Positions 34,053 through 43,693 of a stretch of 64,000 bases of DNA are shown piece by piece. Position 1 is the stretch's first letter. Each line of letters starts with the position of its first letter. The notes beneath the pieces are model-generated. The model was not told where the DNA came from and made no database searches. It worked only from the letters and a program-made list of their open reading frames with translations. The position numbers and the translations under genes are program-made. The stretch covers positions 62,001-126,000 of the forward strand of contig NZ_JASKYM010000004.1 in NCBI RefSeq assembly GCF_030131845.1, in the 5' to 3' direction. Source of the stretch: Romboutsia sedimentorum (lineage in GTDB: Bacteria; Bacillota; Clostridia; Peptostreptococcales; Peptostreptococcaceae).

Positions 34053-35777
34053 CTACATCTCCTCCTTTGAAAGTTGTGAGGATACTATTTCTTTATATAT
34101 ATCACAAGTATCTAATAATTCTTTATGAGTTCCAATTCCTACAACTCTACCTTCATCTAATACTATTATCCTAGTTGCATCTACTACACTTGATACTCTT
34201 TGTGCTACTAGTATTACTGTTGCTTCTTTTGTTTCATCTACTAAAGATTTACGAAGTTCTTTGTCTGTTTTAAAATCTAGTGCAGAAAAACTATCATCAA
34301 ATATATAAATTTCTGGTTTTTTTATAATTGCTCGTGCAATTGATAGTCTTTGCTTTTGACCACCTGATACGTTAGTCCCACCTTGAGATATAATAGTTTC
34401 TTCTTTATTTTCCATATTATCTACAAAGCCTTTTGCCTGTGCTATCTCTATTGCTTTTTCTACATCTTCAATACTTGCGTCATCCTTGCCATATTTTAAA
34501 TTTTCAAATATGCTTCCACTAAATAATATTGCCTTTTGTGGTACATATCCTATTTTTTCTCTTAAATAGTTGGCATTTAAATCTTTAACATTTACTCCAT
34601 CGACTAAGACTTCTCCTTCAGTTGTATCAAAGAATCTTGGTATTAATTTAACTAAAGTTGATTTCCCTGAACCCGTTCCTCCAATTATTGCAGTAGTTTC
34701 ACCTGGCTTACTTATAAAACTTATATCACTTAATACTTTTTCACTATCTTTTTCATAAGAAAAACTTACATTTTTAAATTCTACATAACCCTTCATATTG
34801 GTTTCTTTTAGAGCATCTTCTTTATCTTTTAATGTTTGATTCATATCTAAAATTTCATTTATTCTAGTTGCTGATGCTGATGCACGGGGTATCATAACAA
34901 ACATCATAGAAAGCATCATAAGTGCAAACATTATTTGAGCTAAATATTGTATAAATGCAATTAAGTCTCCAACCTGCATACTGCCATTTTCTATTCTAAC
35001 TCCTCCAAACCAAACTACAGCCAAAATACTTATATTTATTACAAGCATCATAAGTGGCATAAGTAAAGTTATTGTTTGATTTGCCTTAATTGCAACATCA
35101 CATAAATTAAAACTTGCACCTTCAAATCTTTTACTTTCTACTTCTACTTTATTAAATACCCTAATAACTCTTACACCTATTAAATTTTCACGAAGTACTC
35201 TATTTAAATTATCTACGTTTTTTTGCATCGACTTAAAAAGTGGCACTGCTCTCTTTAGTATAAGAGCAATGCTTACAATAAGTATCGGCATTGCTACTAA
35301 TATAATCAAAGAAAGCTTGGCATCTTTTTTTATGGCCATTATACTTGCTCCAATAGCAACCATTGGTGCATATAACATCATTCTTAACATTATCATTAGT
35401 ACTTGTTGTATTTGAGTAATGTCGTTTGTAGTTCTAGTTATAAGAGATGCTGTTCCTATTTGATTAAACTCAGCTAACGAAAAATTTTCTACTTTTTCAA
35501 ATACTTTATTTCTTAAGTCCCTACCAAATCCCATAGCTACTTTAGATGAAAAATAACTCGCAGTAACAGTTACAATTCCTCCTATAATTGTTACTAATAT
35601 CATTTTAAATCCTGTATTTATAATATAGTTTGTATCACTATTTACCACGCCTTTATCTACTATATCGCTCATTAAATTAGGGAGATAAACATCCGATAAG
35701 GATTGAATAAATACCAAAGCAAATATAAGAATTATTGTGCCTTTGTATCTACTTAAACCTTTTAGTAATTTAAGCAT
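34053..35777 (-). CDS. Heterodimeric ABC exporter subunit with degenerate Walker B (BmrC/YheI-like)
   Basis: The 574-residue protein has six membrane helices and an ATPase domain with GGTGSGKSTLVKLI and canonical signature VSGGQKQRLSIARA. Its Walker B reads IYIFDDSFSALD, with Asp replacing the catalytic Glu, and the switch His is Gln (VAQRVSSV). These are the known hallmarks of the non-catalytic half in BmrCD/LmrCD-type exporters. ATP is hydrolysed at only one composite site. It is the first gene of the pair. Confidence 0.9.
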   Translation of the reverse strand: MLKLLKGLSRYKGTIILIFALVFIQSLSDVYLPNLMSDIVDKGVVNSDTNYIINTGFKMILVTIIGGIVTVTASYFSSKVAMGFGRDLRNKVFEKVENFSLAEFNQIGTASLITRTTNDITQIQQVLMIMLRMMLYAPMVAIGASIMAIKKDAKLSLIILVAMPILIVSIALILKRAVPLFKSMQKNVDNLNRVLRENLIGVRVIRVFNKVEVESKRFEGASFNLCDVAIKANQTITLLMPLMMLVINISILAVVWFGGVRIENGSMQVGDLIAFIQYLAQIMFALMMLSMMFVMIPRASASATRINEILDMNQTLKDKEDALKETNMKGYVEFKNVSFSYEKDSEKVLSDISFISKPGETTAIIGGTGSGKSTLVKLIPRFFDTTEGEVLVDGVNVKDLNANYLREKIGYVPQKAILFSGSIFENLKYGKDDASIEDVEKAIEIAQAKGFVDNMENKEETIISQGGTNVSGGQKQRLSIARAIIKKPEIYIFDDSFSALDFKTDKELRKSLVDETKEATVILVAQRVSSVVDATRIIVLDEGRVVGIGTHKELLDTCDIYKEIVSSQLSKEEM

Positions 35778-36010
35778 ACTATTCCTCCTTTTTTATAATT
35801 CTCAGTTTTATACTCTTTTATTTTGTCCCACAAGCATAAGTAAAATTCATTTACAATATATTTATAAAGAGCTTATTTTTAATTTTGCTTACATATTTTT
35901 GTGAAGTTTGTTACCAACTTGTAATTCCCTTCCCCTCAAAAATGGTTTATAGTATAATATAGTGGGGTTATATTATGGTTTAACTTTTAAAGTTGAAAGG
36001 AATGAAATTT

Positions 36011-37249
36011 ATGAATAAAGGATTTAAAAATTTAAAAAAGAAGGCAATAACACTAACACTTGCCTTTGCACTTAGTTTATCAACTATTACTTTAGCATTT
36101 GCTGATAGTAGTAAAGTTGTAACTCTTGGTGCAAACTTAAAACCAGAACAAAAACAACAAATGTTAAAATATTTTGGAGTCAATGAAAATGAAGCAGTCG
36201 TTTTAGAAGTTAACAACGCAGAAGAAAGAAAATATTTACAAGGAGTTGCTGGTGAGGAACAACTTGGTAAAATAACAATTTCTTGTTCTTATGTAGAACC
36301 TACTTCTAAAGGAAACGGAATAAATGTTAAGACAGCTAACCTTACATGGGTTACAAGTTCTATGATAGCAACTACACTATCAACTGCTGGTGTTGAAAAT
36401 GCCAACGTAATAGCAGCTGCACCTTTTGCAGTTTCAGGAACTGGAGCCTTAACTGGTGTTATGAAAGCTTTTGAGGATGCTACTGGTAAAGCTCTACCTG
36501 AAGATAAAAAGGAACTTGCTACTGAGGAATTAGTTACTACTGGAGATTTAGGAGATGCTATTGGTCAAGATAAAGCTACAGGTGTAATTAATGATATTAA
36601 ATCAGAAATCGTAAAAAATGGTACTTCTGATACTGCTCAAATAGCAGAAACTATAAACAATATAACTAACAACTACAATGTAAATTTAACTGATGCTCAA
36701 TTTAAACAAATCGAAGCATTAATGTCAAAAATCTCACAACAAGATTATGACTATAATAAGATAAAAGATACTTTATCAAATGTATCGAATAATGTTGATC
36801 AAAATTTACAACAACTAGGAGAAAGTGTTAAAAGCTCAGGTATATTTGATTCTATATCAAATTGGTTTGGTAACTTATTTAAAGGAAGTAATGACTTAGG
36901 TATATTAGAAACTACTAATGATGAATTACTTGGTAAAGATGCAAAAATAAATGCTACTGATGAAAAAGCAGTTAATTTACCTTCAACTGAAGAAGTAGAA
37001 GGATTCTTTGCTAAAATAACAAATTGGTTTAGCAATTTATTTAATTCAAACAATGAAAAAGCTAATACTGAGTCAACTACACCTAGCGAACCAGTTTCTA
37101 AAGATAGCGAAACTACACAACCTAAAAATGCTACAACTGAAAATAGTAATGATAGTAACACTAATGATGCTAATAATACTCCTGAGACTTCTTTAGAAAC
37201 GCCTTCTCAAGAAAATACTCAAGGTAGTGAAATACCTCCAGCTCAATAA
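36011..37249 (+). CDS. Secreted DUF1002 protein
   Basis: The 412-residue product has a signal peptide (residues about 1-30, ending LAFADSS) and a DUF1002 domain to about residue 260 ('KVVTLGANLKPEQKQQMLKY', 'VKTANLTWVTSSMIATTLST', 'GVENANVIAAAPFAVSGTGA'). A variable part follows, with two copies of an ISNWFGNLF / ITNWFSNLF element and a long Ser/Thr/Asn/Pro tail. The function of DUF1002 is unknown; the form suggests an exported, cell-surface protein. Start chosen at ATG 36011 because GAAAGGA lies 9 bases before it; TTG 35993 and ATG 36002 overlap that site. A TATAAT at 35953-35958 is a plausible -10 box. Confidence 0.82.
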   Translation: MNKGFKNLKKKAITLTLAFALSLSTITLAFADSSKVVTLGANLKPEQKQQMLKYFGVNENEAVVLEVNNAEERKYLQGVAGEEQLGKITISCSYVEPTSKGNGINVKTANLTWVTSSMIATTLSTAGVENANVIAAAPFAVSGTGALTGVMKAFEDATGKALPEDKKELATEELVTTGDLGDAIGQDKATGVINDIKSEIVKNGTSDTAQIAETINNITNNYNVNLTDAQFKQIEALMSKISQQDYDYNKIKDTLSNVSNNVDQNLQQLGESVKSSGIFDSISNWFGNLFKGSNDLGILETTNDELLGKDAKINATDEKAVNLPSTEEVEGFFAKITNWFSNLFNSNNEKANTESTTPSEPVSKDSETTQPKNATTENSNDSNTNDANNTPETSLETPSQENTQGSEIPPAQ

Positions 37250-37273
37250 AAATAATTTCTAATATAATTAACT

Positions 37274-37308
37274 TTAAAGGAACTAATCTCAAAGATTAGT
37301 TCCTTTTT
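37274..37308 (+). terminator. Intrinsic terminator after the DUF1002 gene
   Basis: Perfect 14-bp stem AAAGGAACTAATCT/AGATTAGTTCCTTT with a 3-base loop, then TTTTTAATTG. Confidence 0.92.
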
Positions 37309-37441
37309 TAATTGTTATGTTGTCTCTTTATAGGTAAATTTATGTTAAATTATTTTTTATAAAGGAAAACTGTCTCACTATGTAGAAAATTATAGGTATC
37401 TATATTTTTTAGATAATAAAATAAAGCCTATGGAGGATACT

Positions 37442-37864
37442 ATGAATTATTATGATATTTATAAACTAGTTAAAAGTGAAGATTTGAATCATCATGGAAC
37501 ACTATTTGCGGGCAGAATGTCTGAGTGGTTTGTCGAAAGTTGTTTTATAGCTGCTGCAAATGAGTACAAACATCCAGAAAATTTAGTTTGTGTTAAAGTA
37601 CACGAACTTAATTTTAATTCGCCTATAAAAAAAGGAGATATAATACATATTCAAACTAAGATTTGTTATGTTGGAAAAACTAGCTTAACAGCTTATGGAA
37701 AAGTTATTAGAAATGACGATGATAGAATTTTAGTAGATGGTTTCTTAACATTTGTTTGCATAGATGACAAGGGAGTTAAAATGCCACATAATTTAGTACT
37801 CGATAAAGTTAAAAATGAAGAAGACTTAAAGTTAATTGAAAAGGTTAAAAGTTTTAGAGGTTAA
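37442..37864 (+). CDS. Hotdog-fold acyl-CoA thioesterase
   Basis: The 140-residue product hydrolyses acyl-CoA to fatty acid and CoA. It has the family start NHHGTLFAGRMSEWF, which holds the catalytic region, a central VKVHELNFNSPIKKGDIIHI, and the strand ILVDGFLTFV. The length fits the YciA/BACH-like single-hotdog group. GGAGG at 37432-37436 sets ATG 37442; an ATG at 37430 overlaps the site. It may be cotranscribed with the decarboxylase 100 bases downstream, but a repeat and separate ribosome binding site lie between. Confidence 0.85.
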   Translation: MNYYDIYKLVKSEDLNHHGTLFAGRMSEWFVESCFIAAANEYKHPENLVCVKVHELNFNSPIKKGDIIHIQTKICYVGKTSLTAYGKVIRNDDDRILVDGFLTFVCIDDKGVKMPHNLVLDKVKNEEDLKLIEKVKSFRG

Positions 37865-37878
37865 TATAATATTGAATT

Positions 37879-37929
37879 AACAAATAACACATATTATAGT
37901 TTCAAATAACAAATAATACATATTATAGT
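37879..37929 (+). repeat. Tandem 22-bp direct repeat upstream of the aspartate decarboxylase gene
   Basis: AACAAATAACACATATTATA-GT (37879-37900) recurs with one C/T change at 37908-37929, a 29-base period. It lies 38-88 bases before the aspartate decarboxylase ATG and may hold duplicated -10 sequences or regulator sites. Confidence 0.8.
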
Positions 37930-37966
37930 AAAAAAACTTAATAAAGTAATTTAAGGAGAAGTTATT

Positions 37967-39592
37967 ATGGAACCTATTAATATTAAACGACAAGAACTAG
38001 AAAACATATATGGAAAAATTAGTCCTTTTGAATTTAAAAATAAACTTATACAGCTAGCTACTAAGCCTAACAAAAAAAGTACTCGTACTTTACTTGATGC
38101 AGGAAGAGGTAACCCAAACTGGATATCACATCTTCCTCGTGAAGCATTTTTTACATTTGGTCACTTTGCTATACAAGAAAGTAGACAATCTTGGAATCAA
38201 GGTCCACTTTCTGGCATGCCTAGAAAAACTAACATAGCTTCTAGACTATACAAATATATTGAAGAAAATCCTACTATGCCAGAAATAGGTTTTTTAAAGA
38301 AAATTATCGACTATGGAGTCAATACTCTTAAATTCGACCCTGATAGTTTTGTATATGAGTTAACTGATGCAATAATTGGAGATAACTATCCTTTTCCTGA
38401 CAGAATGTTAGTTCATATAGAAAAAATAGTTAAAGAATATTTAATTCAAGAGATGAAGTACAATATTTGTGAAGGTGGAAATTTCAACGTTTTTGCGGTA
38501 GAGGGTGCAACAGCTGCTATGTGTTACGTTTTTGATTCACTTATTGCAAATAATTTATTATTAAAAGGTGACAAAGTAGCTATAATGACACCTATATTTA
38601 CACCATATTTAGAAATTCCACATCTTCCAAGATACGAATTTGAGGTTGTATACATAAATGCAGACGAAAAAACCAGTGATGGCAAACATACTTGGCAATG
38701 TTCTAACGAAGAATTAGAAAAACTTATGGACAAAGATATAAAAGCTTTATTTGTTGTAAATCCTAGCAATCCTCCATCTGTCGCTATATCTCCTAAAGCT
38801 AGTGAAAAATTAGTAGATATAGTTAAAAATCACAATTCTGATTTAATGATTATATGCGATGATGTTTATGGCACGTTTGTACATGGGTTTGAGTCTTTAA
38901 TGGCTAAGCTTCCTTATAATACAATTGGTTCTTATTCTTACTCTAAATATTTTGGTGTAACAGGATGGAGATTAGGAACACTTGCGCTTCATGAAAAAAA
39001 TGTATTTGATAAACTTATAGATGAGCTTCCTTATTCTATAAAAAAGAGAACTAACAAAAGATACTCTGACATGAACACTCATCCTGAAAAAGTTCCTTTT
39101 ATAGATAGAATAGTTGCAGATAGTAGACAAGTTGCACTTAATCATACTGCTGGTCTTTCTACTCCTCAACAAGTACAGATGGCATTTTTCTCAGCTTCAG
39201 CGTTAATTGACAAAGAAAATATTTATAAAAATATGACTATAGATATTTGCCATACTAGACAAAAATTATTGTTTGATAGTTTAGGTCTTGAGTTAACTGC
39301 TGACCCTAATGACGCAGCTTATTATACTCAATTTGACTTATTACAATGGGCACAGACTCATCACGGAAAAGATTTTGCTAACTATCTAGAAGAAAACTAT
39401 AAACCAGTGGAAATCTTGTTTGCTTTAGCAGAAGAATCTTCTATAGTTTTATTAAGTGGTGGTGGATTTGCAGGACCTAAATGGTCTATAAGAATTTCAC
39501 TAGCAAACCTTTATGACGAAGCTTACTCTCAAATAGGTGTTGCACTTAAAAAGATTTTAGATGGTTACGTTAATAAATGGAAAAAGAATTAA
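37967..39592 (+). CDS. aspD: Aspartate 4-decarboxylase (bifunctional aminotransferase type)
   Basis: The PLP enzyme converts L-aspartate to alanine and CO2 and has aspartate aminotransferase side activity. The 541-residue length is characteristic of AsdA/AspD. Visible are DAGRGNPNWI (substrate-binding loop), FVVNPSNPPSVAIS, CDDVYGTFV and the PLP lysine region YSYSKYFGVTGWRLG. Such enzymes often form dodecamers and pair with an aspartate:alanine antiporter to make a proton-motive cycle; no antiporter gene is present here. AAGGAG lies 6-7 bases before ATG 37967. Confidence 0.93.
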   Translation: MEPINIKRQELENIYGKISPFEFKNKLIQLATKPNKKSTRTLLDAGRGNPNWISHLPREAFFTFGHFAIQESRQSWNQGPLSGMPRKTNIASRLYKYIEENPTMPEIGFLKKIIDYGVNTLKFDPDSFVYELTDAIIGDNYPFPDRMLVHIEKIVKEYLIQEMKYNICEGGNFNVFAVEGATAAMCYVFDSLIANNLLLKGDKVAIMTPIFTPYLEIPHLPRYEFEVVYINADEKTSDGKHTWQCSNEELEKLMDKDIKALFVVNPSNPPSVAISPKASEKLVDIVKNHNSDLMIICDDVYGTFVHGFESLMAKLPYNTIGSYSYSKYFGVTGWRLGTLALHEKNVFDKLIDELPYSIKKRTNKRYSDMNTHPEKVPFIDRIVADSRQVALNHTAGLSTPQQVQMAFFSASALIDKENIYKNMTIDICHTRQKLLFDSLGLELTADPNDAAYYTQFDLLQWAQTHHGKDFANYLEENYKPVEILFALAEESSIVLLSGGGFAGPKWSIRISLANLYDEAYSQIGVALKKILDGYVNKWKKN

Positions 39593-39640
39593 AAAAGGAG
39601 TATTTCTAAATGTTTTTTTCATTTAGAAATACTCCTTTTT
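39593..39640. terminator. Bidirectional terminator between aspD and the ABC-2 operon
   Basis: A perfect 20-bp stem (core AAGGAGTATTTCTAAATG and its complement) with a loop of about 8 T-rich bases, directly after the aspD stop. Confidence 0.92.
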
Positions 39641-39645
39641 AATAT

Positions 39646-41277
39646 TTATTTATCTATTATAAATACATTTTTCCAAATTAATTTTATAACTATTAATAAT
39701 GCTATTAAATAAATTGTTGTAAATAGTAAACTTTTCTGTATCCATAAATGTATTATGCCAACTACGCCTAAAACTAACATAGATTTAAATAATATAACTA
39801 GATTTGATGCTGAGTTCATATTCTTATACTCACAACTAAAGGGAAGTATTTTTTCATTAAATTTAAAAGTAAACATACAACTTAGTATTGTTGCTGCAAA
39901 CATCACAACTAAATGTATTATAACACTAGGTCCAAAGATAAATATAAACCCAATACTCATAAATACAAATATAGGTACTACTAACTTGTAAATACTTGCT
40001 TTAAACATAGCAGTATATATATCACTTTTATCTTTTAGTGGAAGTACATCATAAATCCATGCTGCTTCGTATTGATTTGAAAACTTAACAGTAGTTATTA
40101 TGGTTTGACTCATCAACACACACATATAACCCATAAAATAATACGAGCTACCTCTTAAATTTTCTATATAGTTTATTATACCACTTTTGTCATACGTAGA
40201 CATTAGCATTACAAATGGCATAACTGCTCCCATAGCTAATGTTGGATATACTTTTGTCTTAAACTCTCTATCTTTACTAAGAACATTATATAAGAAATCG
40301 AAAAATGCTTTTTCTTTGTTATTTTTGCATATAACTTTACTTATTTTTGACGATATTTTTTCTTTAGTATTCTTATTTTTATAAGTATTATCACTTAGCT
40401 TTTGAAGATTATATTCAAATTTTGGTATTAACTTAATATATATAAATATTGAAATAATTGGTACTACTAATGATAAAACACCCATTATTTTTAATATATT
40501 GCTAACTCCCGATTCATTAATTAAGCTAAAGTTTGATGCAAACCACATAGGAGGAATAAATATATTCCATGTTTTTGGTTCATATACAAATTCTAAATTA
40601 ACAAATTCAAATGTTCTTCCTACAAATTGAAATCCTATAACAAAAATTAACAAAAATACTATTTGGAAAGTATTTAGCATATCTTTTAGTTTTTCACCAC
40701 TAAACAATTTTAATATTACAAAATACATTATTGCAGTAATTATAATCATTAATATATCTATTAATAATATACTTACTAAAAACAATAATACAAATTTTAT
40801 TCCAAATCTAGTACTTGCTACGAGCCCACCTCCACATATTGCTAAACTTAAAAGTAACAAATATATAAATATATGAGTGATTTTAGCTGCATTTAATGTC
40901 TTAGCATCTACGCCTTTAGTGACAATTATATCTTTATCATTTATATCTAATATTATAGTTGAAAAATCAGATATGAATACACTTAAAATCAATACCATAA
41001 ATAAACTAAAGTATAGACTCATTTTTATCATAGGATTTATATCCATAGCTACTATTGGAGCTGAAAACAAACCTATTATCCCATATACTATTAAACTAAT
41101 ATAAAAATAATTTTTATCTTTATTTTCTGAGTTGCTACTTAGTGTATTTTGACCACGTCTAGCATCCATAATAAGCTTAGAATTTACTATTAATCTCATT
41201 ATTTCATAGTTTACACCAAATGCTTTATATACCCCTTTAAATAAATCTAGTATTTTTAATATATATAATTCTTTCAT
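39646..41277 (-). CDS. ABC-2-type transporter membrane protein
   Basis: The 543-residue protein has about 12 hydrophobic segments and no ATPase motif. It is read 2 bases after the stop of its ATPase gene (41280), so it is the permease of that transporter. The N-terminus is cytoplasmic and polar, then helices occur in two clusters around residues 85-235 and 345-540. Its size and division resemble the fused ABC-2 permeases of antimicrobial peptide resistance or polyether export systems. The substrate is unknown. There is no adjacent regulator. Confidence 0.8.
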   Translation of the reverse strand: MKELYILKILDLFKGVYKAFGVNYEIMRLIVNSKLIMDARRGQNTLSSNSENKDKNYFYISLIVYGIIGLFSAPIVAMDINPMIKMSLYFSLFMVLILSVFISDFSTIILDINDKDIIVTKGVDAKTLNAAKITHIFIYLLLLSLAICGGGLVASTRFGIKFVLLFLVSILLIDILMIIITAIMYFVILKLFSGEKLKDMLNTFQIVFLLIFVIGFQFVGRTFEFVNLEFVYEPKTWNIFIPPMWFASNFSLINESGVSNILKIMGVLSLVVPIISIFIYIKLIPKFEYNLQKLSDNTYKNKNTKEKISSKISKVICKNNKEKAFFDFLYNVLSKDREFKTKVYPTLAMGAVMPFVMLMSTYDKSGIINYIENLRGSSYYFMGYMCVLMSQTIITTVKFSNQYEAAWIYDVLPLKDKSDIYTAMFKASIYKLVVPIFVFMSIGFIFIFGPSVIIHLVVMFAATILSCMFTFKFNEKILPFSCEYKNMNSASNLVILFKSMLVLGVVGIIHLWIQKSLLFTTIYLIALLIVIKLIWKNVFIIDK

Positions 41278-41279
41278 AG

Positions 41280-42065
41280 TTATACCTCTTTAAGTATGCT
41301 TACAAATTCACTACATAAATTATCATGGTCTTCAAATCCTGTAAGTGTATTAAATATTTCTTCTAGTGAACCATCAAAACTACAATCTTTAATCTGTTCA
41401 AAATTACCATCAGCGACTATTTTACCTTCATTTAAAAGTATTATTCTATCACTAAGCTTTTGTACTACTTCCATTATGTGAGATGAGTAAAATATAGTCT
41501 TTCCTTCTTCTTTTAGTTTGTATAAAATATCTTTTATTAAAAGAACACTATTAGCATCAAGTCCACTTAGTGGTTCATCTAAAAATAATATATCTGGATT
41601 GTGAATTAATGAACTTATTATAACTACCTTTTGCTTCATCCCCTTTGAAAAAGATGATAATCTGCTTTCATAGGCATGTTCTATTCCTAATACTTTCATT
41701 AACCTCTTAGCTTTATCATCACATTTTTCATAGCTTAGTCCATATATTTGTCCAATAAATGTTAAATACTCCTTTGCCGTTAAGCTATCATATACTTTTG
41801 CTATTTCAGGTACATAACCTATTTTATTTTTGTAATCATTATCTTCATTTTCAATATCTTTGCCCAATATAGACACGCTACCTTCATAGCCTTTAATTAA
41901 GCCTAAAAGTATTTTTATTGTAGTACTTTTACCAGCTCCATTTGACCCTATATATCCTATTATATTGCCTTTGTATATATCTAAATTTATTCCTTTTAGT
42001 ACTTCTTTATCCCCATAGGTCATTTTAAGGTCTTTAATTTCTATTATTTTCCCCAAATTATCCAT
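41280..42065 (-). CDS. ABC transporter ATP-binding protein (CcmA/DrrA type)
   Basis: The 261-residue protein shows GSNGAGKSTTIKILLGL (Walker A), the Q-loop region ('GYVPEIAKVYDSLTAKEYL'), signature FSKGMKQKV, Walker B ILFLDEPLSGLD and the switch His in YSSHIMEVV. The family partner is an ABC-2 permease, encoded next. The C-terminal ~30 residues (EEIFNTLTGFEDHDN onward) form a regulatory tail. Confidence 0.9.
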   Translation of the reverse strand: MDNLGKIIEIKDLKMTYGDKEVLKGINLDIYKGNIIGYIGSNGAGKSTTIKILLGLIKGYEGSVSILGKDIENEDNDYKNKIGYVPEIAKVYDSLTAKEYLTFIGQIYGLSYEKCDDKAKRLMKVLGIEHAYESRLSSFSKGMKQKVVIISSLIHNPDILFLDEPLSGLDANSVLLIKDILYKLKEEGKTIFYSSHIMEVVQKLSDRIILLNEGKIVADGNFEQIKDCSFDGSLEEIFNTLTGFEDHDNLCSEFVSILKEV

Positions 42066-42160
42066 TTTTTCCTCCCCTTTTTACTTTTTGTGTTATTATA
42101 CCACAAACAAATATTGTTAATAAAATAACTTAATTCCAATATAGGTTTATTATTGCATAA

Positions 42161-42203
42161 AAATAGAAGTATATTTAACATATAGTTAAATATACTTCTA
42201 TTC
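42161..42203 (-). terminator. Intrinsic terminator after the SulP gene
   Basis: An 18-bp stem (AATAGAAGTATATTTAAC with its complement) with a 5-base loop ATATA and TTTTTATG on the minus-strand side. Confidence 0.85.
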
Positions 42204-42215
42204 CTATGCGTTTTT

Positions 42216-43490
42216 TTATATAGCTTCTTTCATATCCAAATCGTCTTTTTTGACTTTGTTCTTTTGCATTAAGCTAAACATTAAATGAAGTGCAATTCCT
42301 ACTCCGATTGCTACTACTAAATCAAATACTATTGTAAGTATAAAAGTTGCATAAAGTACTACTACATCTTTTTTAGGTAAATGTAGCATCTCTTTCATCT
42401 CTTTCCACTCACCCATATTATAAGATACGATTATTAATATAGCTGATAAAACTGTCATTGGAATTAATTTTGCAAGTGGCATTAAAACTAGCATTGTTAA
42501 AAGTAGTGTTACCGCATGTACTATACCTGATATTGGGCTTTTACCGCCGTTTTTAACGTTTGCTGCTGTCCTTGCTATAGCTCCTGTTGCTGGAATTCCT
42601 CCAAACAATGCACTAGCTATATTTCCTAATCCTTGTGCTACAAGTTCCATGTTTGAATCGTGCTTATCATCTATCATTTTATCTGAAACTACGCACGACA
42701 ATAAAGACTCGATCCCTGCAAGTACTGCTATAGTAACTGCTGGCTGAATCAATGGTACTATTTTTTCTAAACTCATATCAGGTATACTTGGTGCTGGAAT
42801 ACTTGATGATAAGTTATTGTATACGCTTCCTATAGTATCTATTTGAATGTTAAATACCTTAACAACTAATGTTGATAAAATTAATGCTATTATAGATCCT
42901 GGTATATTTTTATTTATTTTAGGCCAGTATATCATAATTAATATACATGCTGTTCCTACTATAAAAGTTAATATATCGAATGTTGTTATATTGTGCATAT
43001 AGCTTTCTAATTTCTCCATAGCCTCGGCTGGAACATTTTGAATTTGTAATCCTAATAAATCCTTGAACTGAGTTATAAGAAGTGTTACTGCTATCCCACT
43101 TGTGAAACCTACTGTTATTGTTTTTGGAACGTATTTTATTAAATTACCAACTTTTAAAAGTCCCATTAAAATAAGTATAACACCAGCCATCAATGTTGCT
43201 ATTATAAGTCCATCCATACCATGACTTTTTACTATCCCATAAACAATTACGACAAAGGCACCTGTTGGTCCTCCAATTTGAACTTTACTACCACCTAGTA
43301 AGGCTATGACAAATCCTGCAAATATTGCAGTTATAAGACCCTTTTCAGGGGACACTCCTGATGATATAGCTAGTGCTATTGATAATGGTAGAGCTATTAT
43401 TGCTACTATTATACCTGCTACTATATCTTTTCTGATTTGACTACTACTTAATTCTTGATTCTTAAACATACTAAATAACTTAGGCGACAT
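42216..43490 (-). CDS. SulP-family anion transporter lacking the STAS domain
   Basis: The 424-residue membrane protein has about 11-12 helices and SulP motifs: DIVAGIIVAIIALPLSIALA (N-terminal half), 'GGSKVQIGGPTGAFVVIVYG' and 'ELVAQGLGNIASALFGGIPA' then TGAIARTAAN. Most SulP proteins end in a cytoplasmic STAS domain of about 110 residues; here only about 15 polar residues follow the last helix. Members move sulfate, bicarbonate or dicarboxylates; the substrate here is not clear. Start chosen at ATG 43490 (GAGAGGGG 5 bases before). An ATG at 43505 overlaps that site. It stands alone. Confidence 0.88.
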   Translation of the reverse strand: MSPKLFSMFKNQELSSSQIRKDIVAGIIVAIIALPLSIALAISSGVSPEKGLITAIFAGFVIALLGGSKVQIGGPTGAFVVIVYGIVKSHGMDGLIIATLMAGVILILMGLLKVGNLIKYVPKTITVGFTSGIAVTLLITQFKDLLGLQIQNVPAEAMEKLESYMHNITTFDILTFIVGTACILIMIYWPKINKNIPGSIIALILSTLVVKVFNIQIDTIGSVYNNLSSSIPAPSIPDMSLEKIVPLIQPAVTIAVLAGIESLLSCVVSDKMIDDKHDSNMELVAQGLGNIASALFGGIPATGAIARTAANVKNGGKSPISGIVHAVTLLLTMLVLMPLAKLIPMTVLSAILIIVSYNMGEWKEMKEMLHLPKKDVVVLYATFILTIVFDLVVAIGVGIALHLMFSLMQKNKVKKDDLDMKEAI

Positions 43491-43659
43491 GATTTCCCCT
43501 CTCATTTTTTTATATTTCTACGTGACACTACATCATCCATGATACTCCTCATTTTAGATAATGTCAAAAAAACTTGTATACTATAAACAAAAAACTTTTT
43601 ATATATTAAATACCTGTTTTTTTATAATTTAATTTAAAAACAAATTTATTTTTCACACA

Positions 43660-43690
43660 AAAAAATCGCTAGTTTAAATTAGCGATTTTT
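43660..43690 (-). terminator. Intrinsic terminator after lepB
   Basis: AAAATCGCTA/TAGCGATTTT (loop GTTTAAAT), T-run on both strands; the last bases are next to the lepB stop. Confidence 0.9.
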
Positions 43691-43693
43691 TTA

